The translations under genes and the position numbers were made by a program. A stretch of DNA of 64,000 bases. It comes from [Erwinia] mediterraneensis. Its GTDB lineage: Bacteria; Pseudomonadota; Gammaproteobacteria; Enterobacterales; Enterobacteriaceae. Under the pieces are notes generated by a model. The model did not search any database and was not told the origin of the DNA. It was given only the letters and a program-made list of their open reading frames with translations. This document shows positions 33,966 through 42,842 of the stretch, piece after piece (within the stretch, counting starts at the first letter, position 1; each line of letters opens with the position of its first letter). The stretch covers positions 883,063 through 947,062 of the forward strand of contig NZ_LR026978.1 of assembly GCF_900604315.1 (NCBI RefSeq). Reading direction: 5' to 3'.

Positions 33966-34766
33966 ATGTCAACACAACAACACCCCGGCGTTGCCCTGAT
34001 TACCGGTGCATCCAGTGGCATTGGCGCTACTTATGCAAAACAGCTTGCCGCCCGCGGCTATGATTTGATTCTGGTGGCGCGTGATAAAGCGCGTCTGATC
34101 GCCCTGGCTGAGACACTGACGCAGCGTTATCACACGCAAGCGCAGGTCTTTCCGGCCGATTTAACGCAGGAAAGCGACCTGCAACGCGTCGAGGCTCTGC
34201 TGCAGCATAATGCTGACATTACCCTGCTGTTAAACAACGCTGGTATGAGCGTGGAAGGCAGTTTTTTGTCGACTGATACTGCGCAGGTGCAAAACATGCT
34301 GGCATTAAATGTGGTGGCACCCACCCGCCTGGCGCAGGCGGCAGGGAGGGCGTTTCAGGCGCGCGACAACGGCACTATTATTAATATCGCCTCGGTGGTC
34401 GCCCTGATGCATGAGCGGTTTAACGGGGCCTATAACGCCACAAAATCCTTTCTCCTGATGCTTACGCGCGCCATGCAGACGGAACTGGCCGGGAGCAAGG
34501 TACGTATTCAGGCGGTGTTGCCCGGCCTGACGCGTACAGAAATCTTTGACCGTGCCGGTATGTCGGTCACCGCGATTCCGGCGGAGATGCTGATGGAGGT
34601 CGATACCCTGGTAGAGGCCGCGCTGGCCGGATTAGCGCAAGGCGAGTTGGTGACAATACCAACCCTGGAAAATTACGGGCTGTGGCAGGAGTATGATCAG
34701 GCACGTAGTGCGATGCTGCCCTTTTTATCGCTCAGTCAGTCTGCGTCGCGCTATCGCCAGCAATGA
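33966..34766 (+). CDS. Short-chain dehydrogenase/reductase
   Basis: A 266-residue classical SDR. NAD(P) motif TGASSGIGATYAKQLAARG, NNAGMSVEG, and catalytic YNATK are intact, so it should be an active oxidoreductase. Arg in VARDKARL after strand 2 suggests NADP(H). Divergent from the TetR gene and presumably regulated by it. Substrate unknown. ATG at 33966 follows GAGGAATCC. Confidence 0.92.
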   Translation: MSTQQHPGVALITGASSGIGATYAKQLAARGYDLILVARDKARLIALAETLTQRYHTQAQVFPADLTQESDLQRVEALLQHNADITLLLNNAGMSVEGSFLSTDTAQVQNMLALNVVAPTRLAQAAGRAFQARDNGTIINIASVVALMHERFNGAYNATKSFLLMLTRAMQTELAGSKVRIQAVLPGLTRTEIFDRAGMSVTAIPAEMLMEVDTLVEAALAGLAQGELVTIPTLENYGLWQEYDQARSAMLPFLSLSQSASRYRQQ

Positions 34767-34946
34767 ATCGGTATCTGACAAGAGGAAAGGCAGATCAGTA
34801 TGATTCAGCTACCTGCCTCCCCCGCCTGCCAGAGCCGAATCACAAAAGCCAGATTTTGCGTCCTTTCTTATGGAAGTGCCGGAATTTACAAGAATTATTA
34901 CTGATTTTTTTGCTGTGTAAAATTCAGGCAACCAGCCGGAGATAGC

Positions 34947-34975
34947 TGGATCGCCTCGCACAGATACTTTATAAT
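34947..34975 (+). promoter_or_regulatory. Promoter of the tRNA-Ile2 gene
   Basis: Consensus -10 TATAAT at 34970-34975 followed by a GC-rich discriminator CCCCGCTCCGC, the pattern of stringently controlled stable-RNA promoters. The -35 position (about 34947-34952, TGGATC) is weak. Confidence 0.6.
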
Positions 34976-34987
34976 CCCCGCTCCGCT

Positions 34988-35063
34988 GGCCCCTTAGCTC
35001 AGTGGTTAGAGCAGGCGACTCATAATCGCTTGGTCGTTGGTTCAAACCCAACAGGGGCCACCA
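34988..35063 (+). tRNA. ileX: tRNA-Ile2 (CAU, lysidine-modified)
   Basis: A 76-nt tRNA gene including encoded CCA. Acceptor stem GGCCCCT pairs with AGGGGCC; anticodon loop CTCATAA gives anticodon CAT. The sequence is nearly that of E. coli ileX, at the same locus downstream of rpoD-mug, so the CAT anticodon is read as Ile2 (k2C-modified by TilS, decodes AUA), not methionine. Its 3' half is the attachment site of the genomic island, which restores the tRNA end on integration. Confidence 0.93.
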
Positions 35064-35066
35064 AAT
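35017..35066 (+). repeat. attL: tRNA-end copy of the island attachment site
   Basis: The 50 bases from the anticodon region to 3 bases past CCA are repeated at 45229-45278 with two mismatches. This is the classical direct repeat left by tRNA-targeting tyrosine integrases. Confidence 0.9.
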
Positions 35067-35071
35067 AAAAC

Positions 35072-35110
35072 AAGGAGTTAGATGAGAAATCGTCTGACTC
35101 CTTTTTCTTT
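35072..35110 (+). terminator. Terminator of ileX supplied by the island
   Basis: Stem AAGGAGT / ACTCCTT with an inner AGA-GA / TC-TCT helix and GAAA loop, then TTTCTTTT. It starts 8 bases after the tRNA and belongs to the inserted element, not to the original locus. Confidence 0.75.
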
Positions 35111-35121
35111 TCCTGCGATTT

Positions 35122-35142
35122 GGGTCAGGTAATGGGTCAGGT
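35122..35142 (+). promoter_or_regulatory. Left arm-type integrase site candidate
   Basis: Two direct copies of GGGTCAGGT with a 12-base period. The same pair, with the same spacing, occurs next to the right att site (45080-45100). Shared repeated motifs near both ends are expected for integrase arm-binding sites. Confidence 0.6.
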
Positions 35143-35224
35143 AAGGAATTGCCTCCTTGCTCTCTTCATCTCGCTGCAAGCATCCCCGGATAGTGATGAA
35201 AGCCAGTAGCACTGCCCGTATTAT

Positions 35225-35566
35225 TCACCGTACCAAATTTTTACGGCTTTGCTGTAACAGACCAGTTGCCTGCCGCGCTCGCAGAATATCGACAGCCCGA
35301 ATATAAGAAGATTGCTCCTGCCAGCTAAATCCCTTCCTGTCGATACGGACCAGCTCGTATTTTTCCACCAGAAAATTCACGGCATCAGCCAGGGTGATAC
35401 CGGCATTGATGTGTTCCTGAATCACAGTTTCATCACTGAACGGCGTGTCGTTTAGCATCAGGCCATAGTGCTGTTTCAGTAGGCGTGTCAGTAACATTTG
35501 CCAGACTGCAACGGGCGACAGACAGGGCTTCGCCGCCCGCGAAATTGTAGCAGGTAGAGTTTTCAT
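35225..35566 (-). CDS. cbtA: CbtA/YeeV family toxin (type IV toxin-antitoxin)
   Basis: A 113-residue cytoskeleton-targeting toxin; E. coli CbtA binds MreB and FtsZ and stops division. The family core is clear: [52 protein letters not shown] chose ATG 35566 (MKTLPATIS), matching the family start; the open frame goes on upstream. The antitoxin cbeA lies 20 bases upstream in the same operon, the usual antitoxin-first order. Confidence 0.93.
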   Translation of the reverse strand: MKTLPATISRAAKPCLSPVAVWQMLLTRLLKQHYGLMLNDTPFSDETVIQEHINAGITLADAVNFLVEKYELVRIDRKGFSWQEQSSYIRAVDILRARQATGLLQQSRKNLVR

Positions 35567-35586
35567 GTTTGCTCTCGTGAAATTTG

Positions 35587-35907
35587 TTAGCGTTGAGTGG
35601 GATAAATGGCGATGTATACGTAGCCACAACTACCAAGGGTATCGGCTTCGCAGGTGAAACCGTTGCGGTAAAGGGTGACGCAGTGGGCATGGCGAGGATT
35701 CATTTCACCAGTGGTCAGCATTGATTCCATCTGACTGATAAAATGCGGAAATGCGACATCCAGCTTCAGGCATTCGGCATCACTAAACTTACCGGTGATA
35801 TTTGCCCGGTCAGCCAGATAGTGCAGCCGGTTGCCCTCCTGCACCAGACGGGTTCCCAGACGCGGCGTGATATCCCGTTGCAGTCCCCATGTGGCGTTAC
35901 TCCTCAT
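35587..35907 (-). CDS. cbeA: CbeA/YeeU family antitoxin
   Basis: A 106-residue type IV antitoxin that protects MreB/FtsZ from CbtA by bundling the filaments. Family signatures: [21 protein letters not shown] [35 protein letters not shown], and [18 protein letters not shown]. The N-terminus is a little shorter than in E. coli YeeU. Lies between yeeT and cbtA. Confidence 0.93.
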   Translation of the reverse strand: MRSNATWGLQRDITPRLGTRLVQEGNRLHYLADRANITGKFSDAECLKLDVAFPHFISQMESMLTTGEMNPRHAHCVTLYRNGFTCEADTLGSCGYVYIAIYPTQR

Positions 35908-35924
35908 CAGCTTCTCCTTTATTG

Positions 35925-36146
35925 TCAGTTCAGGGTGATACTCATCAGACAGGCATAAGGGCCGTTGCGGTCCTGGCGGCGTTCGGCGTATACCGCCAGC
36001 ACGCCGGGAATGTCAGGAACTACCTGGCCGGTATAATGACAGACACTGCCGTGCCACTGGTATCTGCCGGTGCAGTAGCGAAAAATGCGGGAGGCCGGAT
36101 GTTGGCGGTAAATCGTCATCGCCCGGCGTTTACTGATAATTTTCAT
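35925..36146 (-). CDS. yeeT: YeeT family protein (DUF987)
   Basis: A 73-residue protein with the DUF987 pattern MKIISKRRAMTIYRQHP ... SRIFRYCTGRYQWHGSVCHY. It is always found between yeeS (RadC-like) and yeeU in E. coli prophage-like islands, as here. ATG 36146 chosen over 36158 to match family length. Function unknown. Confidence 0.9.
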   Translation of the reverse strand: MKIISKRRAMTIYRQHPASRIFRYCTGRYQWHGSVCHYTGQVVPDIPGVLAVYAERRQDRNGPYACLMSITLN

Positions 36147-36154
36147 GTAATATC

Positions 36155-36652
36155 TCAAAGCAGACCGTGTTCAGCGAACGACAATATCTGCGTGCCACCG
36201 ACGATAAGGTGGTCAGGCACACGGATATCAACGAGCTGGAGCGCCTGCACCAGACGCTGCGTGACAGCTTTATCGGCCTGACTGGGTGTGGTGTCACCGG
36301 AAGGGTGGTTGTGCGCCAGTATCACCGCCGCCGCATTAAAGTACAGGGCCCGCTTGACCACCTCGCGAGGATGTACCTCGGTACTGTTAATGGTGCCGGT
36401 GAAAAGGGTTTCATAGGCAATCAACTGGTTCTGCTGATTGAGATAAAGCACTATAAACTCCTCTCGCTCAAGCCCGGCCATTTTCAACCGCAGCCAGTCG
36501 CGGGCGGACTGTGTGGAGGTGAACGCCACGCCAGTTTCGCGCAGGTGGCGGTCAAGCAGGGCCAGGGCATGTTGCACAGTGCGTTGTACGCTTAGTGGGA
36601 GTACCGGAGCCAGTGGGGTAATGGCAGAAATAGCAGGATAAACTTGGATCAT
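36155..36652 (-). CDS. RadC/YeeS family JAMM-domain protein
   Basis: A 165-residue MPN/JAMM-domain protein of the RadC family found on mobile islands. The metalloprotease-like signature is complete: HNHPSGDTTPSQAD, with the upstream EVHPREV glutamate. DHLIVGG near the C-terminus is also typical. The N-terminal part from 36652 (MIQVYPAIS) differs from E. coli YeeS. Despite the RadC name, no repair role is established; linkage with the cbtA/cbeA module is conserved. Starts 31 bases after the AlpA-like gene stop. Confidence 0.9.
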   Translation of the reverse strand: MIQVYPAISAITPLAPVLPLSVQRTVQHALALLDRHLRETGVAFTSTQSARDWLRLKMAGLEREEFIVLYLNQQNQLIAYETLFTGTINSTEVHPREVVKRALYFNAAAVILAHNHPSGDTTPSQADKAVTQRLVQALQLVDIRVPDHLIVGGTQILSFAEHGLL

Positions 36653-36683
36653 CCAAAAAAATAAATGCAAAAAACACCTGATG

Positions 36684-36914
36684 TTAACGCTCACTGATCC
36701 AATAGAGCAGGTCACTTAACAGCCACCCGCAGGATTTCAGACCAATAGACTTACGCAGTGGAAACTTGCCAACCTGTTCCAGTTTCCACGCTGTAGAGCG
36801 GGAAATAGAGGTAATATATTGCCGTTCTTTCTCACGAACTAATCGGTCACAGGTTTCACCATAATCTCGTAAGACTTTGATACGTTGTTCATTAGTTAAC
36901 TTAAATAGCATCAT
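36684..36914 (-). CDS. AlpA-like helix-turn-helix regulator
   Basis: A 76-residue protein whose second half is an AlpA/MerR-type winged helix: SISRSTAWKLEQVGKFPLRK, then GWLLSDLLYWI. In P4-like islands AlpA proteins activate integrase/excision genes. Preceded by AAGGAAACTC before tandem ATGs at 36914/36911. First gene of the leftward operon with radC-like, yeeT, cbeA and cbtA; may control island excision. Confidence 0.82.
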   Translation of the reverse strand: MMLFKLTNEQRIKVLRDYGETCDRLVREKERQYITSISRSTAWKLEQVGKFPLRKSIGLKSCGWLLSDLLYWISER

Positions 36915-37257
36915 TTGAGTTTCCTTGTTGATAGCGTGAAATTATCATGCTTGAGCCAGGACACATGCACAACACTCGCGATTCTCATTAAGGAACAGGG
37001 AATTCAAAATCAAATAAAATACATTAATATCAACTGGTTACGCGATGTGCGGACTTTCCCTTATTAAGGGAGGTTATGATATGGCAGAGGAAAATGTGTA
37101 CTCAGAAAGAAAATATTACAGAAGAGATATTTGAAGGATTCATGCTGGAGAAGAGTTGAATAGTGATTACAGAAACGGCTCTCCATAAAGTTAAATTTTC
37201 GTATTATCTGAGAATTACAAGCGTATTAAGAAGTAACTCTCAGATTAAAACAGGCTA
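36915..37257. other. AT-rich gap in the island
   Basis: This 343-base AT-rich gap between alpA and the coiled-coil gene holds no gene I can support. Only a very short frame (17 codons from 37081) is present. It probably contains the alpA promoter, since alpA is transcribed away from it. Confidence 0.5.
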
Positions 37258-37695
37258 CTATTTAGCGCCCATTTTTTTGAATTCTGTACACCAGGCCTCA
37301 ACAGTCTTTAACTCGAAAGAGTAATCAATTTTATATAGCGATACGAGGGAATCTAATTTTTTAAGTAAATCTTTTGCAACAAACTTATCAAGTTGATAAT
37401 GTTCTTTGCTGAGAAGATAAATTGCATTTACTGCTGGAGGTCTTATTTTTGTTTCACCACGATTAACTTTTGATTTTTTTTCATCATTTGATAATTCTTT
37501 TTTCAGTTCATTATTTTCACCTCTGAGCATTTCAAGATCTTTGAGAAAATTTTCTTTATCCGCAAGAAAACCTTCCGCATCTTTACGATAGTTTTTTATA
37601 TCATCTAAAAGATCGTTATTTTTTCTTCTTAAATCATTATTTATTCTAAGAAGTTCCTCAAAATTCTCTCTTGTAAAATCAGGATTTTCAACCAT
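37258..37695 (-). CDS. Hypothetical coiled-coil protein
   Basis: A 145-residue protein of unrecognised family. Residues about 8-75 are highly charged and heptad-like (LRRKNNDLLDDIKNYRKDAE, LRGENNELKKELSNDEKKSK), so a coiled coil is likely. The C-terminal part (NAIYLLSKEHYQLDKFVAKD) may be globular. ATG 37695 is 6 bases from AAGGG. Very AT-rich, in line with horizontal origin. It might be a cargo or replication-associated gene of the island. Confidence 0.7.
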   Translation of the reverse strand: MVENPDFTRENFEELLRINNDLRRKNNDLLDDIKNYRKDAEGFLADKENFLKDLEMLRGENNELKKELSNDEKKSKVNRGETKIRPPAVNAIYLLSKEHYQLDKFVAKDLLKKLDSLVSLYKIDYSFELKTVEAWCTEFKKMGAK

Positions 37696-37911
37696 TTTCA
37701 ACCCTTATAAAATCAATAAATAGTTTACAACTGCAATAAATTAAGATAAGTCATTACTGCGTACATTCAAGAAGTAACATATCGATTAGATTAAATCTGC
37801 ACAATTGCGAATTAGCTCACAAATCCCTTTGCACACCCGGATGAGGACTTTACTGGACTGACCTACCCTCTCACACCTAAAATCCTGGCAGCAACTATAA
37901 GGAAATTTTTC

Positions 37912-38067
37912 ATGAGCAAACATACATCATCTCTAGTGAGCAAAGCAAAAATCTACCGCGCCGTTGCCAGCTCGACCGCGATAGAAACCGGTGCTTCTGT
38001 ACAAAAAATTGAGCAACAACTTGAACGTAACCAAGCGCAGGCAAAAGCCGTCGGTCTCGCCCGTTAA
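37912..38067 (+). CDS. Small hypothetical protein, 51 residues
   Basis: A short plus-strand frame starting MSKHTSSLVSKAKIYRAVAS behind ATAAGGAAA, with a well-spaced Shine-Dalgarno. The sequence looks like a family of small island proteins of the form SKAxIYRAVASSTAIETG that I have seen in Enterobacterales, but I cannot give it a name or function. It overlaps on the opposite strand with a longer frame (37933-38313); this small one has the better start signal. Confidence 0.55.
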   Translation: MSKHTSSLVSKAKIYRAVASSTAIETGASVQKIEQQLERNQAQAKAVGLAR

Positions 38068-38313
38068 TCTGGCAACATATCGCCCACCAGTTGCATCGTA
38101 AAGCAGTAGTTCCCTGACACACCTGCCAGCATGTATTGCCTCGAAGTAAAAGACCTTGAGTTCATCCCATAAGCTGTAATCCAGCAAATCTTTCCCCACC
38201 AGAACTGACAATACATCGCAAATTAACTGTAACAAGCATCCATCATCTTCCATGAACGGACGGTCCAAAATAAACGCCACACTGCATTCAACCAGATAGC
38301 TAGCCTCTGACAA
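37933..38313 (-). CDS. Doubtful hypothetical protein
   Basis: A 126-residue minus-strand frame. The part from 38313 to about 38068 has a natural-looking composition (LLQLICDVLSVLVGKDLLDY, WDELKVFYFEAIHAGR, ELLLYDATGGRYVARLTG), while the C-terminal 45 residues are antisense to the 37912 gene and look like a shadow. It may be the remains of a gene whose 3' end was replaced. The rest of 38068-38560 shows no other gene. Confidence 0.3.
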   Translation of the reverse strand: MSEASYLVECSVAFILDRPFMEDDGCLLQLICDVLSVLVGKDLLDYSLWDELKVFYFEAIHAGRCVRELLLYDATGGRYVARLTGETDGFCLRLVTFKLLLNFLYRSTGFYRGRAGNGAVDFCFAH

Positions 38314-38560
38314 GCCAGAGATTTCAGTTCACCAAAACGAGAGAGAAACGGCTTCTCATAGCCAGTAGTTGACGATTTCATGCACTCACATGTTCAAAAA
38401 ATAGCGCCGCTGACGGATGACTTTCACAACCAACTGCTCGTTAGCAGCAGAACGCAACAAGCAGCGCTGACTGTGCACTGACTGCGGTGTTACATTTTCC
38501 GAAATTTTTTTACTAAAGTGACCAAGCCACAGGCCGATAACACCTAAAGTTATATTTCAC

Positions 38561-39592
38561 ATGATTATCAATATGATAATTTTTCAGGGACAACACAGCC
38601 CTGGTTTAACGGAACTTAAACATCTCTCTATGAATGACGATCTTAGGTCAACGCACAGTAACAATTCAGCACCGTTTAGGCAGCCATTATCTCCACAAGA
38701 TGACGACGAAAATGGTAAAAAAAATATATCGACAGACCCGAGATTTACTCTCGATAAAGATGTCATCTTATCCCTGTCTACCCGCTCCTCTCTTGATGAA
38801 TGTATGGCTCGTCTGCGTTTTCATAAAACGATCTACCAGGAATGGAATTTTTCAGCCGTTGATCCTATGGGGTCGACGGCGATACTAAATTTTTATGGCC
38901 CTCCCGGCACCGGGAAAACGCTTTGCGCCGAGGCACTGGCTGGACAGTTACGGATGCCCTTTATTGCTCTTGGTATTGCAGAACTGGAAAGCAAGTTTAT
39001 GGGAGAAACGGCTAAAAATATCCAGGCTGCTTTCGCGCAGGCTAAGGAAACCGGAGCGCTGCTCTTTTTCGATGAAGCCGACACATTACTGGGGAAACGA
39101 CTCTCCTCTGTCACACAAGGCGTTGATAATGAAGTTAATGCGATGCGCTCTACGTTACTGATCGAGCTGGAGCGTTTTGACGGCATTGTAGTTTTCGCGA
39201 CTAATTTCGCACGTAACTATGATGAGGCGTTCCGCAGCCGTATTGGCTATCACGTTGAATTTACGCTTCCTGATCTTACAGCCCGCCATCAACTCTGGAA
39301 CAAATTCCTGGTTGCTGAAATTCCACTCGCAGAAGAAAGAGAAAGTCTTCTCACCGCCGCAAGCGAACTATCCGAAGGCCTGGCAGGACGTGAGATCCGT
39401 ACCTGTATGCGTCTGGCACTGCCTAAAGTGCTGCTGGAAGCAGAACGCACCGGAGAGGCTGCACAACTTAACATCGCTCATTTACGGAGTGCGATAGAAC
39501 AGGTTTTGGCCTCCCATCAGGCGATAGCCAATCATTCGGGACGTACAGCCAGTGAAGTCAACACAGCAAAAAAATTATTAGGTATCCAATAA
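38561..39592 (+). CDS. AAA+ ATPase of Zorya-like operon
   Basis: A 343-residue AAA+ ATPase (320 residues if the ATG at 38630 is used; neither start has a strong Shine-Dalgarno). A polar N-terminal 70 residues precede one AAA module: Walker A YGPPGTGKTLCAEALA (113-120 for GPPGTGKT), Walker B LLFFDEADTLLGKR (about 167-174), sensor 1 VVFATNFARNYDEAFRSRI with the arginine finger, and a C-terminal lid with LAGREIRTCMRLALPK. It resembles FtsH/Cdc48-type remodelling ATPases without a protease domain. First gene of an operon with a 423-residue unknown protein and ZorA/ZorB-like proteins. Probable role: ATP-driven remodelling of the operon's effector or channel, which is inference. Confidence 0.85.
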   Translation: MIINMIIFQGQHSPGLTELKHLSMNDDLRSTHSNNSAPFRQPLSPQDDDENGKKNISTDPRFTLDKDVILSLSTRSSLDECMARLRFHKTIYQEWNFSAVDPMGSTAILNFYGPPGTGKTLCAEALAGQLRMPFIALGIAELESKFMGETAKNIQAAFAQAKETGALLFFDEADTLLGKRLSSVTQGVDNEVNAMRSTLLIELERFDGIVVFATNFARNYDEAFRSRIGYHVEFTLPDLTARHQLWNKFLVAEIPLAEERESLLTAASELSEGLAGREIRTCMRLALPKVLLEAERTGEAAQLNIAHLRSAIEQVLASHQAIANHSGRTASEVNTAKKLLGIQ

Positions 39593-39610
39593 AAACAACA
39601 GGAGAAGATT

Positions 39611-40882
39611 ATGGGTTTCTGGTCAAGTGTCGGCAGTTTTTGCAGCAGCGTAGCAAGTGCAGTGACAAGCACTGCTAGCCGGGTATGGAATGGTATTAAA
39701 GAAACCGCAGCTAAAACCGTTTCTTGGATGGCAGAGAAAGCTGAGACCTTTGTGGGAAGCGTAAAGAGTGTCTGGGAAAAGGTGAAACCATTTATCAGTA
39801 ATGTGATCCGCCCTATCGTGCAAAACGCAGCAAAATTAGCTGAAAAGATGTTGCCACAATTCCCGTGGGTGGGTGGCGCTTTGAAAGCGCTGGATAAGGC
39901 GTTGGGGCTGCTGGTCGAATGGGATAAGAGTGATCTGGCGAAACGTATTGGTAAGGCCATTGAGTGGGCAATTAATAAAGCCAAACAACTTAAAGATTTG
40001 TTTCTTACACCGGAAGAAATGGATGAGGCCAGTGAGCATGAGCAAGCACTACGCGAAGCGCGTAATCAGATGCGCGGGGAAGCAGCAAGTGCTGTTGATC
40101 TGGCGAGCCTGATTACCTTATATGCCCAACTCTCAACGCGTATTAAGGACGTCTTGGATAACATTCAGATCAACGATTTCGAGCATTATCTGCGGTTACG
40201 CGCTTCGCAGAAGTTACTGAAAGATACTGAGCAGCATCTTACGCGTGCGCAGGACATTGATACGATAACCGATGACGACCTGTTTCTTATTGAAACTGGC
40301 AACGAATTTCTAAAACCCAACCCTCAGTTGAACGATGACGCAACGCAACGCTTGGATCGTGTTGTGATGGCGCGTTTTGGCAAGAAGCTTATCCCCTTCG
40401 TGTTCGAAGAGATGATAATGGCTTGGGGGTATAACCTGCAGGATATGGAAAATGAATGGAAATCGCTGAATGACGGTCTGTCCAAAGAACAAGTACTTCT
40501 GCGACGTCTACAGATTGGCCAGCGCCTTGGTGATCTTCAGGAAGATGAAGTACCAATGCTCAACGAGCTAGAAGCTCGTTTACCAGTGCAACAGGCTGAG
40601 ATGGAAGCAAAACGCAAACGAACCAATGAAATGCGTAATTATGTTTTTGCAGCAGAAGGATTTCTGCAAATGCTCGAAAAAGAGCCTGAAGAATTTGCTG
40701 ACCAAGAATATTTGATGGAAGACAGCAGCACGGTTGGGATGATTATTATTGAGTGTGCTCAGTTTGGTAAGCGTTGGGAAGAACTTAATACCGAGCAACA
40801 AAGTTTAATTATCGATTTTGCCAATATCTTTGAAAAAGCCAGCCGCGCACGTGCAAGCAAGCTTGTCGAGGTGGCTGCATGA
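39611..40882 (+). CDS. Unknown 423-residue protein of Zorya-like operon
   Basis: No family recognised. The first 130 residues form repeated amphipathic segments rich in Ser/Ala/Val/Trp (MGFWSSVGSFCSSVASAV, VWNGIKETAAKTVSWMAEKA, KPFISNVIRPIVQNAAKLAE), which could bind or insert in membranes. Residues about 135-423 are mainly charged and helical (QIGQRLGDLQEDEVPMLNEL, LPVQQAEMEAKRKRTNEMRN). A good GGAGAAG lies before ATG 39611, 18 bases after the ATPase stop. The zorA-like start overlaps its stop by 4 bases (ATGA). It may be the effector or an ATPase substrate of the system. Confidence 0.85.
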   Translation: MGFWSSVGSFCSSVASAVTSTASRVWNGIKETAAKTVSWMAEKAETFVGSVKSVWEKVKPFISNVIRPIVQNAAKLAEKMLPQFPWVGGALKALDKALGLLVEWDKSDLAKRIGKAIEWAINKAKQLKDLFLTPEEMDEASEHEQALREARNQMRGEAASAVDLASLITLYAQLSTRIKDVLDNIQINDFEHYLRLRASQKLLKDTEQHLTRAQDIDTITDDDLFLIETGNEFLKPNPQLNDDATQRLDRVVMARFGKKLIPFVFEEMIMAWGYNLQDMENEWKSLNDGLSKEQVLLRRLQIGQRLGDLQEDEVPMLNELEARLPVQQAEMEAKRKRTNEMRNYVFAAEGFLQMLEKEPEEFADQEYLMEDSSTVGMIIIECAQFGKRWEELNTEQQSLIIDFANIFEKASRARASKLVEVAA

Positions 40883-42831
40883 CGTTTCATGAGTTTTTTG
40901 CCTTTATATTGCCGGAATTCGACGTCATTCAGATGCTGTTTGGCGGCACAATGCTTTTTTTGGTTTTACTGACGATTGGTTTATTGCTCTGGCAGGCAAA
41001 TCAGCGCTTTTGGGACAGAAAATGGCAAGGTGATGCACTGAATAATGGGGCAGACCATCTCGATGTTGAGCATGGTTCAGTCAACGAAATCAGCGCAGCA
41101 GTTGCCAGTCCCGCAGAAAAAATGGCCGACATTATGCCGGGCATTTTGTTAATTTTAGGGTTGCTAGGCACCTTTCTCGGTCTGGGAATTGCGCTTAATA
41201 AAGCATCGGATATTTTGATTGATGCTAACTCCGCAGGCATGGATAACGCCATGTCGAATTTGATGGGGATGATGGAAGGGCTGGGGACGAAATTTAAAAC
41301 ATCGACATGGGGGATCATGGCGTATCTGATCCTTAAAGTCTGTGCTGCTGGGTTAAGATATGACGAGAAGCGTTTGCGCTGGTGCGCTCAGCAGATGAAA
41401 CAAGTGTTCGACCAGTCACGAGAGCAAAAGCGTGCTGAACATAAAGAGACCCAGTTGCAGTATCTGGCAGCATTACAGGGTTTGAACGATAGAATGCAGG
41501 TGGAAAGCGAAGCCACACGGCAGTTGCTGAGCAAGTTCTCTTCAGGTATGGAGTCGTTTTTACAACCCCTGATTGACCAAGGCCATGCTGCCGCACAACA
41601 ACGCAAAATACAGGAAACATATCTGGAACAATTGACAGATATATCCCGTAGTACTCAGCAGCAACATATCGATGGATTGCAGCACGTATGCAACAGTATT
41701 CACGAGGCAAGTGAAAATTCCCGTCAGGCTAACCATTCACACCATTCCGAGGTAGCCGCGATCTATATGAGGATCGCCGGTCAGGGTGATAACGCTGAAC
41801 AACAGCGTATTAACCAGAATGAGCAATTGGTAAAACTGCAAGACCTCTTGCATGAAATTCAAAACGATATCGTTAAGGGTACCAAAGATCAGTATGTGCA
41901 AAGGGAACAACAGATAACAGAGTTAACGACAACCCGAGAATCGTTACAGCACTTCATTAACACCAACAGTAGTAACCTGTCCGCAATTCAACATTCAGCC
42001 GAAAAAATGTCATCCGCAGCACAAGAAATGGGTAATTCCGCAGGTGATTTGCAACAGGTTATCGGCGATTTCCGTATGGGCATTACCGATATGTTAGGCA
42101 CGGTTAAAACCGACCTTGGTTCCACCATCTCCCAAATGGGAGAAAGTTTTAGCCAGAATATGGAATCAATATCCACCAGTATGGCAAATGCAACAGATGG
42201 CATTTCCAGTGCAGTTACCGACCTTTCTCAAAACGTTGGCACCACAATGAGTGAAGTTCGAATTTCCATCGATCAGTCGATGAAAACTCAGCGTGATGCG
42301 CAGCGTGAATTTATGATCACTAGTGAAACTTTAAATGAAAAAGTGATCGCTATGACAAAACTGGTTGATGATTTGCGTGAGCAAATAGTTAACGGGCTAG
42401 CGGCGGTATCCAGCAGCAATCGGCAAGTAGCAAGCCTGAACAACCGTTATGCGGAGATGACGACATCAGGCGAAAGAAATGCAGATGCGATTGAAACGCT
42501 GGTGAATCAACTTCAGCTCATGCAGAAAGAGAGCCCTCTTCAGCCGGGAATGGACAGGGTCACTGCAGGTGTCGGTAAACTGGTGCACAGCATTGAATCA
42601 TTACGTGATGAAATGCTGAGTAATACTGATACATCTGCCGCACTTTCTTCGCTCAATGACAAATTGATCCGTTCTCTGGAAGAGCTGGGGGGGATTCGTA
42701 AAATGCTGTCACCACCAGAACGGAACCACCTGGTTCAACAAATTGAAAAAAGCCTGACGCCACTTGCCATTACATTGCAACATATCGACCAAACGTTATC
42801 GACAATGAACATCGTTAATGATGCAGTCTGA
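40879..42831 (+). CDS. ZorA-like MotA/TolQ/ExbB proton-channel protein with long tail
   Basis: A 650-residue membrane protein. Transmembrane segments at about 16-38, 85-107 and 140-160; the second holds the MotA/TolQ/ExbB motif GLLGTFLGLGI, the third is STWGIMAYLILKV. From about residue 170 to 640 it is a long predominantly alpha-helical/coiled-coil cytoplasmic tail (e.g. QREQQITELTTTRESLQHFI), as in ZorA, whose tail transmits a signal from the proton-driven motor. GAGGTGG lies before the ATG inside the previous gene. With the next gene it forms a ZorAB-type stator pair. Confidence 0.88.
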   Translation: MTFHEFFAFILPEFDVIQMLFGGTMLFLVLLTIGLLLWQANQRFWDRKWQGDALNNGADHLDVEHGSVNEISAAVASPAEKMADIMPGILLILGLLGTFLGLGIALNKASDILIDANSAGMDNAMSNLMGMMEGLGTKFKTSTWGIMAYLILKVCAAGLRYDEKRLRWCAQQMKQVFDQSREQKRAEHKETQLQYLAALQGLNDRMQVESEATRQLLSKFSSGMESFLQPLIDQGHAAAQQRKIQETYLEQLTDISRSTQQQHIDGLQHVCNSIHEASENSRQANHSHHSEVAAIYMRIAGQGDNAEQQRINQNEQLVKLQDLLHEIQNDIVKGTKDQYVQREQQITELTTTRESLQHFINTNSSNLSAIQHSAEKMSSAAQEMGNSAGDLQQVIGDFRMGITDMLGTVKTDLGSTISQMGESFSQNMESISTSMANATDGISSAVTDLSQNVGTTMSEVRISIDQSMKTQRDAQREFMITSETLNEKVIAMTKLVDDLREQIVNGLAAVSSSNRQVASLNNRYAEMTTSGERNADAIETLVNQLQLMQKESPLQPGMDRVTAGVGKLVHSIESLRDEMLSNTDTSAALSSLNDKLIRSLEELGGIRKMLSPPERNHLVQQIEKSLTPLAITLQHIDQTLSTMNIVNDAV

Positions 42832-42842
42832 GGTACTCACTT

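Noticed and set aside
34988..35063. Elongator tRNA-Met
   Set aside because: The CAT anticodon allows it, but sequence and locus match E. coli ileX (Ile2).
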